Numbered from the stretch's first letter, positions 43,226 through 52,870 are shown. The stretch: DNA of 64,000 bases from Pseudomonas sp. MF4836 (GCF_002018875.1 NZ_MVOL01000014.1:154177-218176); one strand, 5' to 3'. A program made the numbers and translations. Notes: generated by a model not told the origin, from the letters alone.

Positions 43226-44452
43226 ATGCTCAGGGAATTTTTCGATGGGCTCTTCAACCGCCCTCCTACCCAAGACGGGTTCGCCCAGAAGATGATCAAG
43301 GCCGCTCGCGACAGCGGCTACAGCGCCACGCTTGAGTACCTGCCAGACGAATTCCGCCTGCGTCACGGCGATAACGGTTTCTTCAATCTGCACAACGCTT
43401 ACCGCGACTACCTGAAAGCCGATAAACAACACAAGCCACAGGTTCTCTCTGGCTATCTGGCCACCCTGCTCGGCGCCGAGAACAGTCCGATACTGACCTT
43501 CGAGCAAGTTCGCCCCTTGCTACGGCCGGTGATCCGCAACCGCGCCATGCTGGAAGAGGTGCGCCTGCATCACGCCCGCAGCGAAGGCTGGGACTCACCC
43601 TACATCGTCGCGCATCGGCCATTGGGCAAGGATTGCGTGACCTTGTTGGCGGTCGACTACCCAGAGACCACATCCACCCTGACCAAGGGCCCGCAGGATG
43701 ATTGGGGCATCAGCTTCGACGAAGCCTTGGCCATCGCCCTGGACAACCTGCGTGAAGCTACGCCCGATGCATTCGAAGAGATCATCCCCGGGCTTTACCT
43801 GGGTGCCTGGAAAGACGGCTACGACACCAGCCGGGCGCTGCTGCCCGATGTTCTGCAGCGCGCGCCGATCAAGGGCCAACCGGTGTTTATGATGCCCACC
43901 CGTGATGTGCTGATGGTCACCGGGGACAAGGACCCCGAGAGCCTGCGCCATATGATCGAGCTAAGTTGTCAGGCCGTGGAAAACGGCCGCGTCCTTTCCG
44001 GCCAGATCTACACCTACGATGAGCGTCAGATCATTCCTTTCGTCCTGCAGGATCCGGAACTTACAGAGCGGCTGGACGCCCTTGCACGGCTGATGTCCCA
44101 AGGTATCTACAGCATGCAAAAGGAGATGCTGGACAAGGTCCATGAGGATCAGAAAGAAGATGTATTCGTCGCCACGTACATGCTCTACGAAAACGCTGAA
44201 GACAATGGCAAGACCTTCTCCATAGCGGCCTGGACAGAAGGGGTCGAGACTTCCCTGCCCAAGACTGACCGGATTGTTCTGGTGCAACCCCATCATGAAG
44301 GCTCGGCAGTGACCGAGGTGTTCGCCTGGCAAGACGTCGAGTCGGTACTGGGGGAACTGCTTGCACCCGACAAAGACCTCTACCCGCCCCGCTATCGCAC
44401 CCTGGGTTTCCCCAATGCCGAGCAACGGAGTCGCCTGACGCCCATCGGCTGA
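43226..44452 (+). CDS. DUF1444-like protein
   Basis: A 408-residue cytoplasmic protein without membrane segments. The order of segments resembles DUF1444/YtpQ-type proteins: F-N-L-H-N-A-Y-R-D-Y near 51, V-R-P-L-L-R-P-V-I near 92, I-V-A-H-R-P-L-G near 125, W-G-I-S-F-D-E-A-L near 161, M-M-P-T-R-D-V-L-M-V near 222. Function is unknown. It appears to be a single-gene unit. Confidence 0.6.
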   Translation: MLREFFDGLFNRPPTQDGFAQKMIKAARDSGYSATLEYLPDEFRLRHGDNGFFNLHNAYRDYLKADKQHKPQVLSGYLATLLGAENSPILTFEQVRPLLRPVIRNRAMLEEVRLHHARSEGWDSPYIVAHRPLGKDCVTLLAVDYPETTSTLTKGPQDDWGISFDEALAIALDNLREATPDAFEEIIPGLYLGAWKDGYDTSRALLPDVLQRAPIKGQPVFMMPTRDVLMVTGDKDPESLRHMIELSCQAVENGRVLSGQIYTYDERQIIPFVLQDPELTERLDALARLMSQGIYSMQKEMLDKVHEDQKEDVFVATYMLYENAEDNGKTFSIAAWTEGVETSLPKTDRIVLVQPHHEGSAVTEVFAWQDVESVLGELLAPDKDLYPPRYRTLGFPNAEQRSRLTPIG

Positions 44453-44605
44453 GCAGCGGTTTGGAATGACGCTTGTGGCGAGGACGCCTGCTCGCGCTGG
44501 CCGGCAGGCATCACGGAGCGCGCAGGCCCGCCCCTTCACACAACAGTAAACCTGCCACAGGCAGCAGCTCGAACTTCATCCCCCCTGAACGGATTAAGGG
44601 AACAC

Positions 44606-45022
44606 TTGAACAGCCTTGCCCACCTCAGAATCAAATTGACCATCGGCGCAATCATTGGCCTGCTGCCGGTCACACTGGTGTTTATCCAGGGGGCGTACGC
44701 GGCCCTGGTGCAGATCGTGGGACGGCTAGGCGTTGGCTCTGACACCTTTGTGCACGCGCTTATCATCATTGGCATTGCGACGTTCAGCCTTGCAATGGGC
44801 TGGAAGATCTATGCCATCGCAATGAGTTCCCACCCCAGGTTCGACAGCAAATGCCTGCTGGTGTCGGGTGTCTTGACGGGAACGGCATTGGGCCTGCTGA
44901 TGGTGGCGCTGGAGATGGGCTCCGACAGTCTGTATTGGATCATTTACCTGACGCCCGGCATTACCGCGACGGCGATGCTGGTCGTAACCCAGAAACGCAT
45001 CGCTTTGGCGTCCAGAACCTAG
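44606..45022 (+). CDS. Membrane protein, unknown function
   Basis: The start is a TTG at 44606 with AAGGGA 6 bases upstream; no ATG gives the full first helix. The 138-residue protein has four membrane segments (about 10-33, 46-66, 82-102, 108-128). No family recognised. Confidence 0.6.
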   Translation: MNSLAHLRIKLTIGAIIGLLPVTLVFIQGAYAALVQIVGRLGVGSDTFVHALIIIGIATFSLAMGWKIYAIAMSSHPRFDSKCLLVSGVLTGTALGLLMVALEMGSDSLYWIIYLTPGITATAMLVVTQKRIALASRT

Positions 45023-45106
45023 GATTGAACCAGGGGCCACGAGAAGTATCGAGTTGGGAAATGGCGGCCCGGGCCCCACTCGGGCAACACTTTTCCCCGC
45101 TATCGC

Positions 45107-45544
45107 TCACCGACTCAAGAACTTCACGAAAATCAGCTCGGGATCACCGGCGTCAAGATTCTCGATTCTGCCGCTGTCTTGATAGCCGAGCTGCCTGAGC
45201 AACTGGCGCATCGGCTCGTTCGAGGTGTTGGTCGAAGTGAAGATTTTTACCCCAGTGGAGCAGCGCTCCAGATGAGTCACCAATTGTTGGCCTATGCCAC
45301 TGCGTCGCCATGCGCTTGAAACCACCACCAGCGAAATAAACCACTCTGCAAAAAAGCTTCGGTCGAGACAGCCATAACCGACCGGCACCCCAGGCTGGTT
45401 CGCAGCACAGGCTACCCAGCATTCTCCCGCAACTACGGCGCGCTCGATGTCATCCCGGCGGCCGGCATCGATCCGGGTCACGGGATCGATCTCCACCAGA
45501 AATTCTATGTCGCTCAAGACCGCCTGCCTGATGTGCCAACTCAT
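45107..45544 (-). CDS. GNAT-family N-acetyltransferase
   Basis: A 145-residue protein with N-terminal I-R-Q-A-V-L-S-D-I, the V-V-S-S-A-W-R-R-S-G-I-G-Q-Q-L acetyl-CoA loop near residue 75, and T-S-N-E-P-M-R-Q-L-L-R-Q-L-G-Y near 105. It lies beside a SMI1/KNR4-type gene on the same strand, 43 bp downstream of it. Substrate unknown. Confidence 0.85.
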   Translation of the reverse strand: MSWHIRQAVLSDIEFLVEIDPVTRIDAGRRDDIERAVVAGECWVACAANQPGVPVGYGCLDRSFFAEWFISLVVVSSAWRRSGIGQQLVTHLERCSTGVKIFTSTNTSNEPMRQLLRQLGYQDSGRIENLDAGDPELIFVKFLSR

Positions 45545-45587
45545 TCACTTGCCCTCCATGCCGTGATTTCAGCGCCACTGTTCACCC

Positions 45588-45983
45588 TCACTCCCGGCCG
45601 ATCAGCGTCAGCAGTTCCGCAAAGCTGCCTGCCACCCGGCACAGGCTTGCATCCGGATCGACACCGTCGAAGGAAACGATTGGCAGCGGAGCTTCACCCC
45701 GGGTATCGAACGCGAACAACTGGCCGCCGCCATCGCTGCCAAATACAAACAACCCGGGAGCGATGTCCGCGAACATCTCGATTTGCTCAAGATCCGAGGC
45801 TGTTTCAGCCGGGTCCAGGCACAGGGTGAAAAAGGGATCAGGTAGCTCGCCTTCACCACCGTTGCTGCCGGCCAGCAACTGGTAATACTCCAGAGGTAGA
45901 ACCGATGGGGCCACAGATCGGAGGCGCTCCAGAGCGTCGACAGACGCGCCCTCATGTCCAACCCAGCCAGAATTGATCTGCAC
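45588..45983 (-). CDS. SMI1/KNR4 (SUKH) family protein
   Basis: The GTG ending at 45983 is preceded by AAGGAG and is chosen over the upstream ATG, giving 131 residues. The SUKH pattern is present: L-P-L-E-Y-Y-Q-L-L-A-G-S-N-G-G-E-G near 30, then P-G-L-F-V-F-G-S-D-G-G-G-Q-L-F-A-F-D near 74. Many SUKH proteins are immunity proteins for polymorphic toxins. No toxin gene is adjacent, so it would be an orphan. Confidence 0.8.
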   Translation of the reverse strand: MQINSGWVGHEGASVDALERLRSVAPSVLPLEYYQLLAGSNGGEGELPDPFFTLCLDPAETASDLEQIEMFADIAPGLFVFGSDGGGQLFAFDTRGEAPLPIVSFDGVDPDASLCRVAGSFAELLTLIGRE

Positions 45984-46210
45984 CGATAAAACTCCTTGAT
46001 TCGGCTTCGCGCCGGTCTGAACACCAATGTCCACCTCAGCCAAGCCTGCCTCGGCCTGCGACCTCAGGTTTAACTGAGCGGGGCCGAAGCTTGGGGGCAC
46101 GCGAAAACCAATGCAACGAGATTTGCACGACGCTCCGCTGCGCCGTCCAGTGGTAGCCGGCGCATTGAATCGATGAACTATGATTCTTGCTCCACCCGAG
46201 GAAAACCATG

Positions 46211-46957
46211 ATGTGTGGACGCTTGAGCCAGTACCGCGGCATTCACGACTTCGTCGCGGCCCTGGGCATGCCCGGGGCCATGGTCAACAGGGTCGGCGAG
46301 CAGGCCCTTGGCTGCTACAACGCGGCGCCGACGATGCAATTGGCCCTGCTCCATGTTGCCGGCGACACCTTGCATGCCGATACCGTGCGCTGGGGTTGGC
46401 GTCCGCACTGGGCCAAGGATCGGACCGTACCGATCAATGCCCGAATCGAAAAGGTCGCCCACGGCCCTTTTTACCGGCAAATCTGGCCGCACCGGGCGAT
46501 ATGTCCCATCGACAGCTGGTTTGAGTGGGTCGACGAAGGTAGCCCGAAAAAACAGCCCTACCTGATCAGGCATCGCGACGGGTCGCCTATCTTCTGCACA
46601 TCGATCGGACAACTGCCTGGTCTCGATGAAGGCCACGGCCAGAGCGACGGTTTTGTGATCATCACTGCCAACGCTCAGGGCGGCATGGTCGACATTCACG
46701 ACGGACGCCCGGTGGTGCTTTCACCCGAAATGGCCCGGGAATGGCTGGACCCGGCAACACCTGGAGAACGCGCCGAACAGATGGCGCTGCATCAAGGGGA
46801 GGCTGCAGAGGCCTTCGAGTGGTTCAAGGTCGGCACCGCCGTGGGCAATGTTCGAAACCACGGGGCGCAATTGCTGGAGCCACTGGCAGACACGGTCAGT
46901 GGCGAAGTGAGCCAAGCCAACGCCGATTTGATGTCCATCGGCCCTCTGCATGAATAA
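46211..46957 (+). CDS. SRAP-domain protein (YedK/HMCES-like, abasic-site DNA-protein crosslinker)
   Basis: The start at 46211 leaves M-C-G-R at the N-terminus, required because Cys2 becomes the catalytic residue after Met removal; a second ATG lies one codon before. The 248-residue protein has P-I-N-A-R-I-E near 75, C-P-I-D-S-W-F-E-W near 98 and the His motif I-H-D-G-R-P-V-V-L near 163. SRAP proteins form a thiazolidine link with abasic sites in single-stranded DNA and protect them. It is a lone gene; SOS control was not seen. Confidence 0.9.
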   Translation: MCGRLSQYRGIHDFVAALGMPGAMVNRVGEQALGCYNAAPTMQLALLHVAGDTLHADTVRWGWRPHWAKDRTVPINARIEKVAHGPFYRQIWPHRAICPIDSWFEWVDEGSPKKQPYLIRHRDGSPIFCTSIGQLPGLDEGHGQSDGFVIITANAQGGMVDIHDGRPVVLSPEMAREWLDPATPGERAEQMALHQGEAAEAFEWFKVGTAVGNVRNHGAQLLEPLADTVSGEVSQANADLMSIGPLHE

Positions 46958-47030
46958 CCTGTAGACGCGTCGCTCACCGCCCGAACAAAATGACGCACTG
47001 CCTAAAGGGCCGCTGCGGAATTGTTATTGA

Positions 47031-47240
47031 ATGGCAAAGAAACAACAGATGCACACCGAGGCCGCGACTGCTGCCGATATTGAACGATCCATTCAGGCCC
47101 TTAACAAAATGGCCGAACGCCTCTGGGGAGATGGCCGAGAGGTCGAAGCGAAAGCGCTCCTGGACGCACTGGATGGATTAAACAGGGCGTTGGACCGTAT
47201 CAGAATCGGCGAAAGCCGAAGAGTCAAAACCCTTCATTAA
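47031..47240 (+). CDS. Small hypothetical helical protein
   Basis: A 69-residue protein predicted to be helical (A-D-I-E-R-S-I-Q-A-L-N-K-M-A-E-R-L-W, E-A-K-A-L-L-D-A-L), with a basic tail. No domain; possibly a small regulatory or adaptor protein. Confidence 0.5.
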   Translation: MAKKQQMHTEAATAADIERSIQALNKMAERLWGDGREVEAKALLDALDGLNRALDRIRIGESRRVKTLH

Positions 47241-47369
47241 GCCCCCATGCTGACCGCAAATGATGTGCAAATCAGGCCGACAACTTCGCTCCTCTGGTGC
47301 TGCTCTCTGCGCGAGCAAACACCGGTTCCACACCATCATCAGCCTGTGCCTGGCACTGAGCATGACGAC

Positions 47370-47726
47370 TTAGTCACCCAGGAATTTCAAGAGTTGAGTC
47401 AATACCGACTCTTCTTGAGCATCCAATGCGGCTTTGATCTCGCTACACCGGCCCTTCAGCGACACGCTATCGCCAGCCAGTATTTTTCCATTTGGCCTGC
47501 ATATATCCAGCGCAACACAGAAAATGCCGGCACCGACTTCCTCACCATCAAAAACAAGCTCAACTTCCTTGGGGAAAAACGTGACATAGACACATATTTT
47601 TTGACCCGAGTAGAAGTAGTGACCCTTGTTTCTCGTCAGTGAAATATTTTGACTTTTCGAAGCTTTCCTATAGAGGCCGTCTAAAAAACCTTCAAGAACA
47701 TTAACAATGTCTAGCCCTTCACTCAC
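47370..47726 (-). CDS. Hypothetical protein
   Basis: A 118-residue protein with mixed alpha/beta composition: helix at 5-22, Y-F-Y-S-G-Q-K-I-C-V-Y-V-T-F near 37, V-E-L-V-F-D-G-E-E-V near 54 and an acidic C-terminal helix. Its size and acidity resemble immunity-type proteins, but nothing specific is seen. Confidence 0.5.
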   Translation of the reverse strand: MSEGLDIVNVLEGFLDGLYRKASKSQNISLTRNKGHYFYSGQKICVYVTFFPKEVELVFDGEEVGAGIFCVALDICRPNGKILAGDSVSLKGRCSEIKAALDAQEESVLTQLLKFLGD

Positions 47727-47773
47727 TATCCAGCTCCTTGCGACTCAGGTATTTCAGTACGCCTCCAACAGCG

Positions 47774-48067
47774 CTAAGCCGAAGCCAAGAGCACTTCCAT
47801 AAACGCCGGGCCTGGCAAATCCCTCACCTGCCCTTCATCAGTAACGACACAGCCAGCGGCGCCCGCGAAGAGTTCCTGATCTTCAGAAGCGATGTTCAGC
47901 CTGCAAACTACTCGATAGCGAAACAACCAGCCCTGCGCGACGCGACCGCACAGCTCCACCACCTGTTCATACCCGTCAATGCCCAAAGGCCCGGCACCAT
48001 GAACTGCTGCAAGCCGGGTGGCCGCGTTAAGCGCCTGGATATCGTTATTTGCAGGATCTTCGTGCAT
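47774..48067 (-). CDS. Hypothetical protein
   Basis: From the ATG ending at 48067 the product is 97 residues. It is helical at first (I-Q-A-L-N-A-A-T-R-L-A-A-V), followed by G-Y-E-Q-V-V-E-L-C and Y-R-V-V-C-R-L-N-I. The frame is also open upstream but with poor composition. No family recognised. Confidence 0.45.
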   Translation of the reverse strand: MHEDPANNDIQALNAATRLAAVHGAGPLGIDGYEQVVELCGRVAQGWLFRYRVVCRLNIASEDQELFAGAAGCVVTDEGQVRDLPGPAFMEVLLASA

Positions 48068-48218
48068 CCGGGTTGGCCTGGATTGGTAATAGGAATTGGC
48101 GTACGTGCGGCCCGCGGATGGTCGTTTTGCTAGCAAAGCCTGCGGTCGACCCAGGGCAGCACGCGCATGGGCTGCTGTTTTACCCGAACCCTGCAGGCCA
48201 GGACAATCGCATGCAGCG

Positions 48219-49718
48219 TCAAACCTCCTGAACCTCGGCAGTTCTGGCATGCAGCCGGACCACCCGCAGCACCGTAAAAACACCCAGGATCGGCGCCAAT
48301 GCAAACACGCCAAACAACCAGCCGGCGGCGCTTGCCGTGCCGGCGATGCCGCCGGGGTCCGTGAGGCCTGCGACGTTGGCCACCATCCCCGCCAACGCCG
48401 CACCGAGCGCAGTGGCGAACAACTGCACGGTGGTGATGGACGCTGCCGCCAGAGCCTGCTCGCCTGCCGAGGCGACCTGAAACACGCGGGTCAGCAGATG
48501 GGGCCAAGCCAGCCCCACGCCCAATCCGATGGCCACAAGCGCAAGGCAGATCGGCGTGATCGCGAGCCCGCCGCCGGTACTTTCGATGGGCATCAAAACG
48601 GCAAGCGCTGCCATGCCGGCCAGGCCGAGAATCGGACCGGCGAGGATGGCGTACCGGATGCTTTTACCCGTCGCCCCTGCGCTGGCAATTGACCCCAGCG
48701 TCCATCCGGCCGCCATAAGCGCTGCAAGATAACCGGCGGCAAGCGGGGACTGATGGTGAAGGACCTGCAGGAACAGCGGCACGAATATCTCGCCACTGGT
48801 AACCGCGACCGCAAGCAGCGACATCGTTGCATACAGCGCACCCAGCGCTGTTGTAATGCGCAATGCACCTTCCGGCAGCAGCCTATGGCGGGCGCGGCCT
48901 TCAGTGGCCACCAGCAGAGCCGTCAGGACAGCGGCGGCGACCAGGCCTGCGATGTTCCAGGACAGGGTCGAGGAAACACTGCCGAATGAGACGGCAAGAA
49001 CCGCCGACGTCAGGAGAACGAGTTGGGCGAGTGGAAGCGGCGAGCGTTCGCCTTTATCAGCCCTGCGCTTGGGCAATACGGCGACAGCCAGCAGGGCAAA
49101 CAGCACCGCGGCTGGGATCAGCGACCAGAATGCCGCTCGCCATACACCCAGTTCAGCGAAGATCCCGCCGACGGCAGGCCCGACCAGGGTGGCCACGCCC
49201 CACATGCCAGAGACCAACGCCATCGCGCGCGGCCATAAGGCTTCATCGAACACCAGCCGGATCATGGCGTAGGAAAGCGCGAACAAGAAACCACCGCCCA
49301 GCCCCTGAATCAGACGTCCTGCCAGCATGACGGGCATTGACGGGGCACTTGCACAGATGAAGGTGCCGATCGCAAACACCAGCGAGGCAATAACGTAGGC
49401 GCTGCGCGGCCCGGCGCTGGTGAGCAACCTCGCCGACAGGGCCGATCCGAGAATGGAAGCCGCGACGAACAGGGTGGTGTTCCAGGCGTAATAGTCGATA
49501 CCGCCGATGTCCGAGACGACGGAGGGCAGAATCGTGGTGGCGATATACACATTGATCGCATGCAGCACGACACCCCCTGCGAGCGCGAGCGAACGCACAC
49601 CATTCCAGCCAGACAGCAAGGCGGCCCACCCGGTTCTTGAGTGACGGTCCTGCGTCGAGGCGCTCGTCTCTGACGCAGTTTGCGAATAATGACCAGAAGG
49701 AATATGACGCTTGTCCAT
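48219..49718 (-). CDS. MFS multidrug-type exporter under SoxR control
   Basis: From the ATG ending at 49718 the protein has 499 residues and about 14 hydrophobic segments, as in the DHA2 family. Signatures include L-H-A-I-N-V-Y-I-A-T-T-I-L-P near 54 (motif D1-like), G-R-L-I-Q-G-L-G-G-G near 134, and G-M-W-G-V-A-T-L-V-G-P-A-V-G-G near 170 (motif C). It is divergent from soxR and its promoter holds a SoxR-type operator, so it is predicted to be induced by redox-active compounds and to export such a compound. Confidence 0.88.
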   Translation of the reverse strand: MDKRHIPSGHYSQTASETSASTQDRHSRTGWAALLSGWNGVRSLALAGGVVLHAINVYIATTILPSVVSDIGGIDYYAWNTTLFVAASILGSALSARLLTSAGPRSAYVIASLVFAIGTFICASAPSMPVMLAGRLIQGLGGGFLFALSYAMIRLVFDEALWPRAMALVSGMWGVATLVGPAVGGIFAELGVWRAAFWSLIPAAVLFALLAVAVLPKRRADKGERSPLPLAQLVLLTSAVLAVSFGSVSSTLSWNIAGLVAAAVLTALLVATEGRARHRLLPEGALRITTALGALYATMSLLAVAVTSGEIFVPLFLQVLHHQSPLAAGYLAALMAAGWTLGSIASAGATGKSIRYAILAGPILGLAGMAALAVLMPIESTGGGLAITPICLALVAIGLGVGLAWPHLLTRVFQVASAGEQALAAASITTVQLFATALGAALAGMVANVAGLTDPGGIAGTASAAGWLFGVFALAPILGVFTVLRVVRLHARTAEVQEV

Positions 49719-49784
49719 GTGCACTCCACTTCGAGAATTCACCCGCTGCGGCGAATGAAGGCTTGCAAAGGCAAGCCGACGCTC

Positions 49785-49815
49785 TTTATAAAACCTCATG
49801 TATAGATGAGGTCAA
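49785..49815 (-). promoter_or_regulatory. SoxR-type promoter and operator
   Basis: On the minus strand TTGACC (-35) and TATAAA (-10) are separated by 19 bp (49791-49809), the long spacing that MerR-family activators need. A perfect dyad CCTCAT-GTATAG-ATGAGG (49794-49811) overlaps the spacer. It lies 67 bp upstream of the exporter start codon and 17 bp before soxR. Confidence 0.9.
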
Positions 49816-49831
49816 GAGAGAGCAGACAGTC

Positions 49832-50293
49832 ATGATCGATGTGCACGTGCCACTTTCGGTTGGAGAGTTGGCTCGCAGAAGCGGGGTCACTATCGCAACC
49901 GTGCACTTCTATGAAGCAAAAGGCCTGATTCAAGGGCAACGTAGCGCGGGCAACCAACGTCGTTATGCCCGGGACACTCTGCGCCGCATTGCCATCATCA
50001 AGATCGCGAAGCGTGCAGGTGTGCCGCTGGCGGCGATCAAGGACGCGCTGGATGGACTTCCTTGCGGACGACCGCTGACGGCAAAAGATTGGACGCAGCT
50101 CTCAACGATCTGGAGGGACATGTTGACTGAGCGCATTCGCAGCCTCACGCAACTGCGCGATCAGCTCGACGGTTGCATAGGCTGTGGCTGTCTCTCCATG
50201 GACGACTGCCCTCTTCGCAATCCAGGCGATCGTCTGAGCCAGCTCGGGGAAGGTGCCGTTTTGCTCGAGAAAGACACCACGCCACCCGCGTGA
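49832..50293 (+). CDS. soxR: Redox-sensitive transcriptional activator SoxR
   Basis: A 153-residue MerR-family protein: DNA-binding domain (L-S-V-G-E-L-A-R-R-S-G-V, F-Y-E-A-K-G-L), dimer helix, and the [2Fe-2S] cluster site C-I-G-C-G-C-L-S-M-D-D-C, Cys115, 118, 120 and 126 (C-x2-C-x-C-x5-C). Oxidation of the cluster activates target promoters. In Pseudomonas the targets are usually efflux or monooxygenase genes rather than soxS, which fits the divergent MFS exporter. The operator lies in the intergenic region. Confidence 0.95.
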   Translation: MIDVHVPLSVGELARRSGVTIATVHFYEAKGLIQGQRSAGNQRRYARDTLRRIAIIKIAKRAGVPLAAIKDALDGLPCGRPLTAKDWTQLSTIWRDMLTERIRSLTQLRDQLDGCIGCGCLSMDDCPLRNPGDRLSQLGEGAVLLEKDTTPPA

Positions 50294-50381
50294 GCGAATC
50301 GACGAGCGTCATAACCGGCCAAAATAATACGGTTTTATTTGTCGTACGGGTCGTTGCGCCGACTCCCAAGCCGCATTTTTT

Positions 50382-51110
50382 CTAGGCCTTGTCTTGCTGC
50401 TGGTATTGAGCAACCAGCTTGTCCAGAAACTCAAAGAGCTTCAGGTTCATCTCGGCATAGGAATGGCTGCGCAGCGTCGCCGGCTGCTGTACGAAACGAC
50501 GACCTGCCGACGCCGCAAGTTCTTCGCTGGAAGCGTTGATCAGTTGCTCCACCACGTCCGCCGTGAACTCCATATGGCACTGGAAGCCATAGACCAGATC
50601 GCTGTACTCGACAATCTGACGCGGGCAGCCCTCACTGTAAGCGAGGACCTTCGCATCCGGCGTCAGGCCCGGCATATCGTTGTGCCAATGCCCCACTTCA
50701 AGCACATCGCCAAAATGCGCAACCTTGGCATTCCCCTTCCCCGCCTCCGTCAACACGATCGGGAACGTGCCGATTTCTTTTTCCGGACTGTGGCCATGCG
50801 CAGCACCCAGCGCCTCACCGATCAGTTGCGAGCCGAGGCAAACACCCACCACGGCCTTGTTGGCCTTGACGGCTTTCACGGTCAAATCGCACTCGGCCGC
50901 TGCGTCAAAATGAGCGCACTCCTCCTTCGTCGTCGCAGGAGACTGTGGCCCGCCCAGCACCACCAGCAGATCAATGTTCTCCACGCTCGCGGGCAAGGCA
51001 TCCCATCTATGAACGCGCGAATAACTCGCTTCGTATCCACGCTCCCGAACCCAGGCCTCATAGGCACCGGGCGACTCGAATGCTTCGTGAACCACGAAAT
51101 GGACGTTCAT
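50382..51110 (-). CDS. Class I glutamine amidotransferase-like protein
   Basis: From the ATG ending at 51110 the protein has 242 residues, a stand-alone GATase1 domain of the GMP-synthase-like kind. The nucleophile is Cys91 in G-V-C-L-G-S-Q-L; the His-Glu pair is His179 and Glu181 in F-Q-C-H-M-E. Family members hydrolyse glutamine or gamma-glutamyl compounds (for example in polyamine breakdown). Partner enzyme and substrate are not indicated by the neighbours. Confidence 0.88.
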   Translation of the reverse strand: MNVHFVVHEAFESPGAYEAWVRERGYEASYSRVHRWDALPASVENIDLLVVLGGPQSPATTKEECAHFDAAAECDLTVKAVKANKAVVGVCLGSQLIGEALGAAHGHSPEKEIGTFPIVLTEAGKGNAKVAHFGDVLEVGHWHNDMPGLTPDAKVLAYSEGCPRQIVEYSDLVYGFQCHMEFTADVVEQLINASSEELAASAGRRFVQQPATLRSHSYAEMNLKLFEFLDKLVAQYQQQDKA

Positions 51111-51307
51111 TAAAATTCCTCGATGGGCAATTGCGCGGTGGGACGGATCGAATGACACGCAAAATACTATATGACACATTGTGTCACTAGCAAGTCTGAC
51201 GCTTCCAAGATGCCGCCCTAAAGCCCATGGCTCGAGTCACGTTCAAGATCGAAAGCCTGCGCCGCGGCTCAGCCTTTGCAGCAACTGCGCTGCTCAAACG
51301 AGTCCAT

Positions 51308-52351
51308 TTACTTCCCTGTCTTTTTCAGGGAAACCGGAATGCCCCAAACCAAGTCTTCCATGCCCACACTTCCAAGCATCTGGGTTTTCATCGGCTGAAT
51401 GCGAGCAAGCACCTGGCGGCTTTTCTCGTTGAGCGTTGGCTGCGCGTTATCGACGAACTTCTTCGTCAGCTCGACTGGAGCAGGCCTCACATAAACCTGA
51501 ACGTCGCGCAGTGCGCATTTTATGTTTTGTGTGTCGACGGCTTTGCAGGTTTTCTTGTCATAGCTCACCGCCGGCGTTTTCAAGTGGAAGCGGTCGCTGA
51601 GCAGTATCTGACCTGGTTGGATGGTAAAGGCCAATGGTGCATAAGCGTCTGGTATCTGCGCTTGCAGTTTTATGGACTGGACATCCCTCATCTTCGTGCC
51701 ATCGGTCCAGCCAGCGTCCGATACCTTCTCGCGCGTGTTGTACTTTTGCTCTGTCCAGCCAACGCATTGGCCGGAGGCCACGTGCACCGTACTGCAAACA
51801 TTCTGCGAGTTAGTCTTGTCCTGGTAGGTCTCACTACGCCAGTACTTCTCCTTGAGAAATTGGCGATACAGCACTGCGGACAGATTCACCGTTCCACGGC
51901 CACTGGCCTTTGGCTGCCCTTTTGCGGCTCCCACTTGGGCAAGTGAGCTGTCTATCTTGTAATCGATCCCGCCAGACATCAGATAGGTTCCGGGCGGGAC
52001 AATGTGGACTTCGAGGAAGTCCCACAGAAAGACTGTTTCCTTGATTTTCTCCAGGTCGTTATTGGCGAACGCCTGCATATAGCCTTTATCTGGCTGGTCC
52101 TTGTTCTTGAAAATGACGCGATGAGAGTAGCTTGAGAGGTCCGTCACACTCTTGTTCGGCATGAGTGCCGGCACCAGCACCACGGACATGCCGTCCCGAG
52201 TAGCGCCATCGATGATATCCAGGAGTTGATTGGTCGGGTCCTGCATGGCATTGCCATTGATGCCGGAGTTGCCAAGAGGTACACAGGCCGTCAATAAGGT
52301 CGCTGCACCCAGCACAGCGAAGGAGAACGGGTGCTTTGACAGAGTCTTCAT
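51308..52351 (-). CDS. Large lipoprotein, unknown function
   Basis: A 347-residue lipoprotein: signal A-T-L-L-T-A-C with Cys23. The mature protein is beta-rich (V-E-V-H-I-V-P-P-G-T-Y-L-M, near 115-125) with four cysteines in the second half (N-V-C-S, Q-C-V-G, T-C-K-A, K-C-A-L). The P-P-G-T-Y-x-L pattern is found in outer-membrane lipoproteins that have a jelly-roll or pilus-like domain. No known family was identified. Confidence 0.65.
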   Translation of the reverse strand: MKTLSKHPFSFAVLGAATLLTACVPLGNSGINGNAMQDPTNQLLDIIDGATRDGMSVVLVPALMPNKSVTDLSSYSHRVIFKNKDQPDKGYMQAFANNDLEKIKETVFLWDFLEVHIVPPGTYLMSGGIDYKIDSSLAQVGAAKGQPKASGRGTVNLSAVLYRQFLKEKYWRSETYQDKTNSQNVCSTVHVASGQCVGWTEQKYNTREKVSDAGWTDGTKMRDVQSIKLQAQIPDAYAPLAFTIQPGQILLSDRFHLKTPAVSYDKKTCKAVDTQNIKCALRDVQVYVRPAPVELTKKFVDNAQPTLNEKSRQVLARIQPMKTQMLGSVGMEDLVWGIPVSLKKTGK

Positions 52352-52870
52352 TGGATATCCTTATCGGTAACGGGGCGATGGCTAAATCGCGCTATTTTGC
52401 GGTCGAGCCTATGCAGCGACAAATAGATCGAATGTGCTAATGGCAGCTAGCCATATCTGCCGCAGTACTCCAGGCCCGACACCGTGTCGAAGAGATCGTT
52501 AAGCCAAGGAAACAAGGAGAAACTTGCGGAGCGCCTGCCGATGGTTGCGGACCATCTGGCAAAAAACGGGGCGATAAAAATCGCTGCCGTAAGGGCTGTG
52601 GGACGATGCGTCAGTGAGCAACGGCAACGGCGCCAAATACATCGTGGTGCCAGAGGGAAACCACCCTATGTCTCCCGCGCGATGTAATTTCGTTGCCGCT
52701 GGATCGATGGTCTCGATCCCAAGGGGTTTAAACATGCGGCGCAGGGTCCAGGATCAGGGTCTCTACCTGGAACAGAGGCACGTGAGTGAGGACGGCGAAA
52801 GGTCGTTGAACAGGCACCCGCTGAAGTGTGTGGTCCGCTCTTCCATGAGCCTAAACATCGTGAAAATTCT
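52352..52870. other. Region with two overlapping open frames, gene status unclear
   Basis: A plus-strand frame (52484-52687) begins with a helical stretch (E-K-L-A-E-R-L-P-M-V-A-D-H-L-A), and another (52614-52883) continues with V-S-N-G-N-G-A-K-Y-I-V-V-P-E-G-N in a different frame. The two could be one gene split by a frameshift near 52610. Ribosome sites are absent and no family is recognised. Confidence 0.3.
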
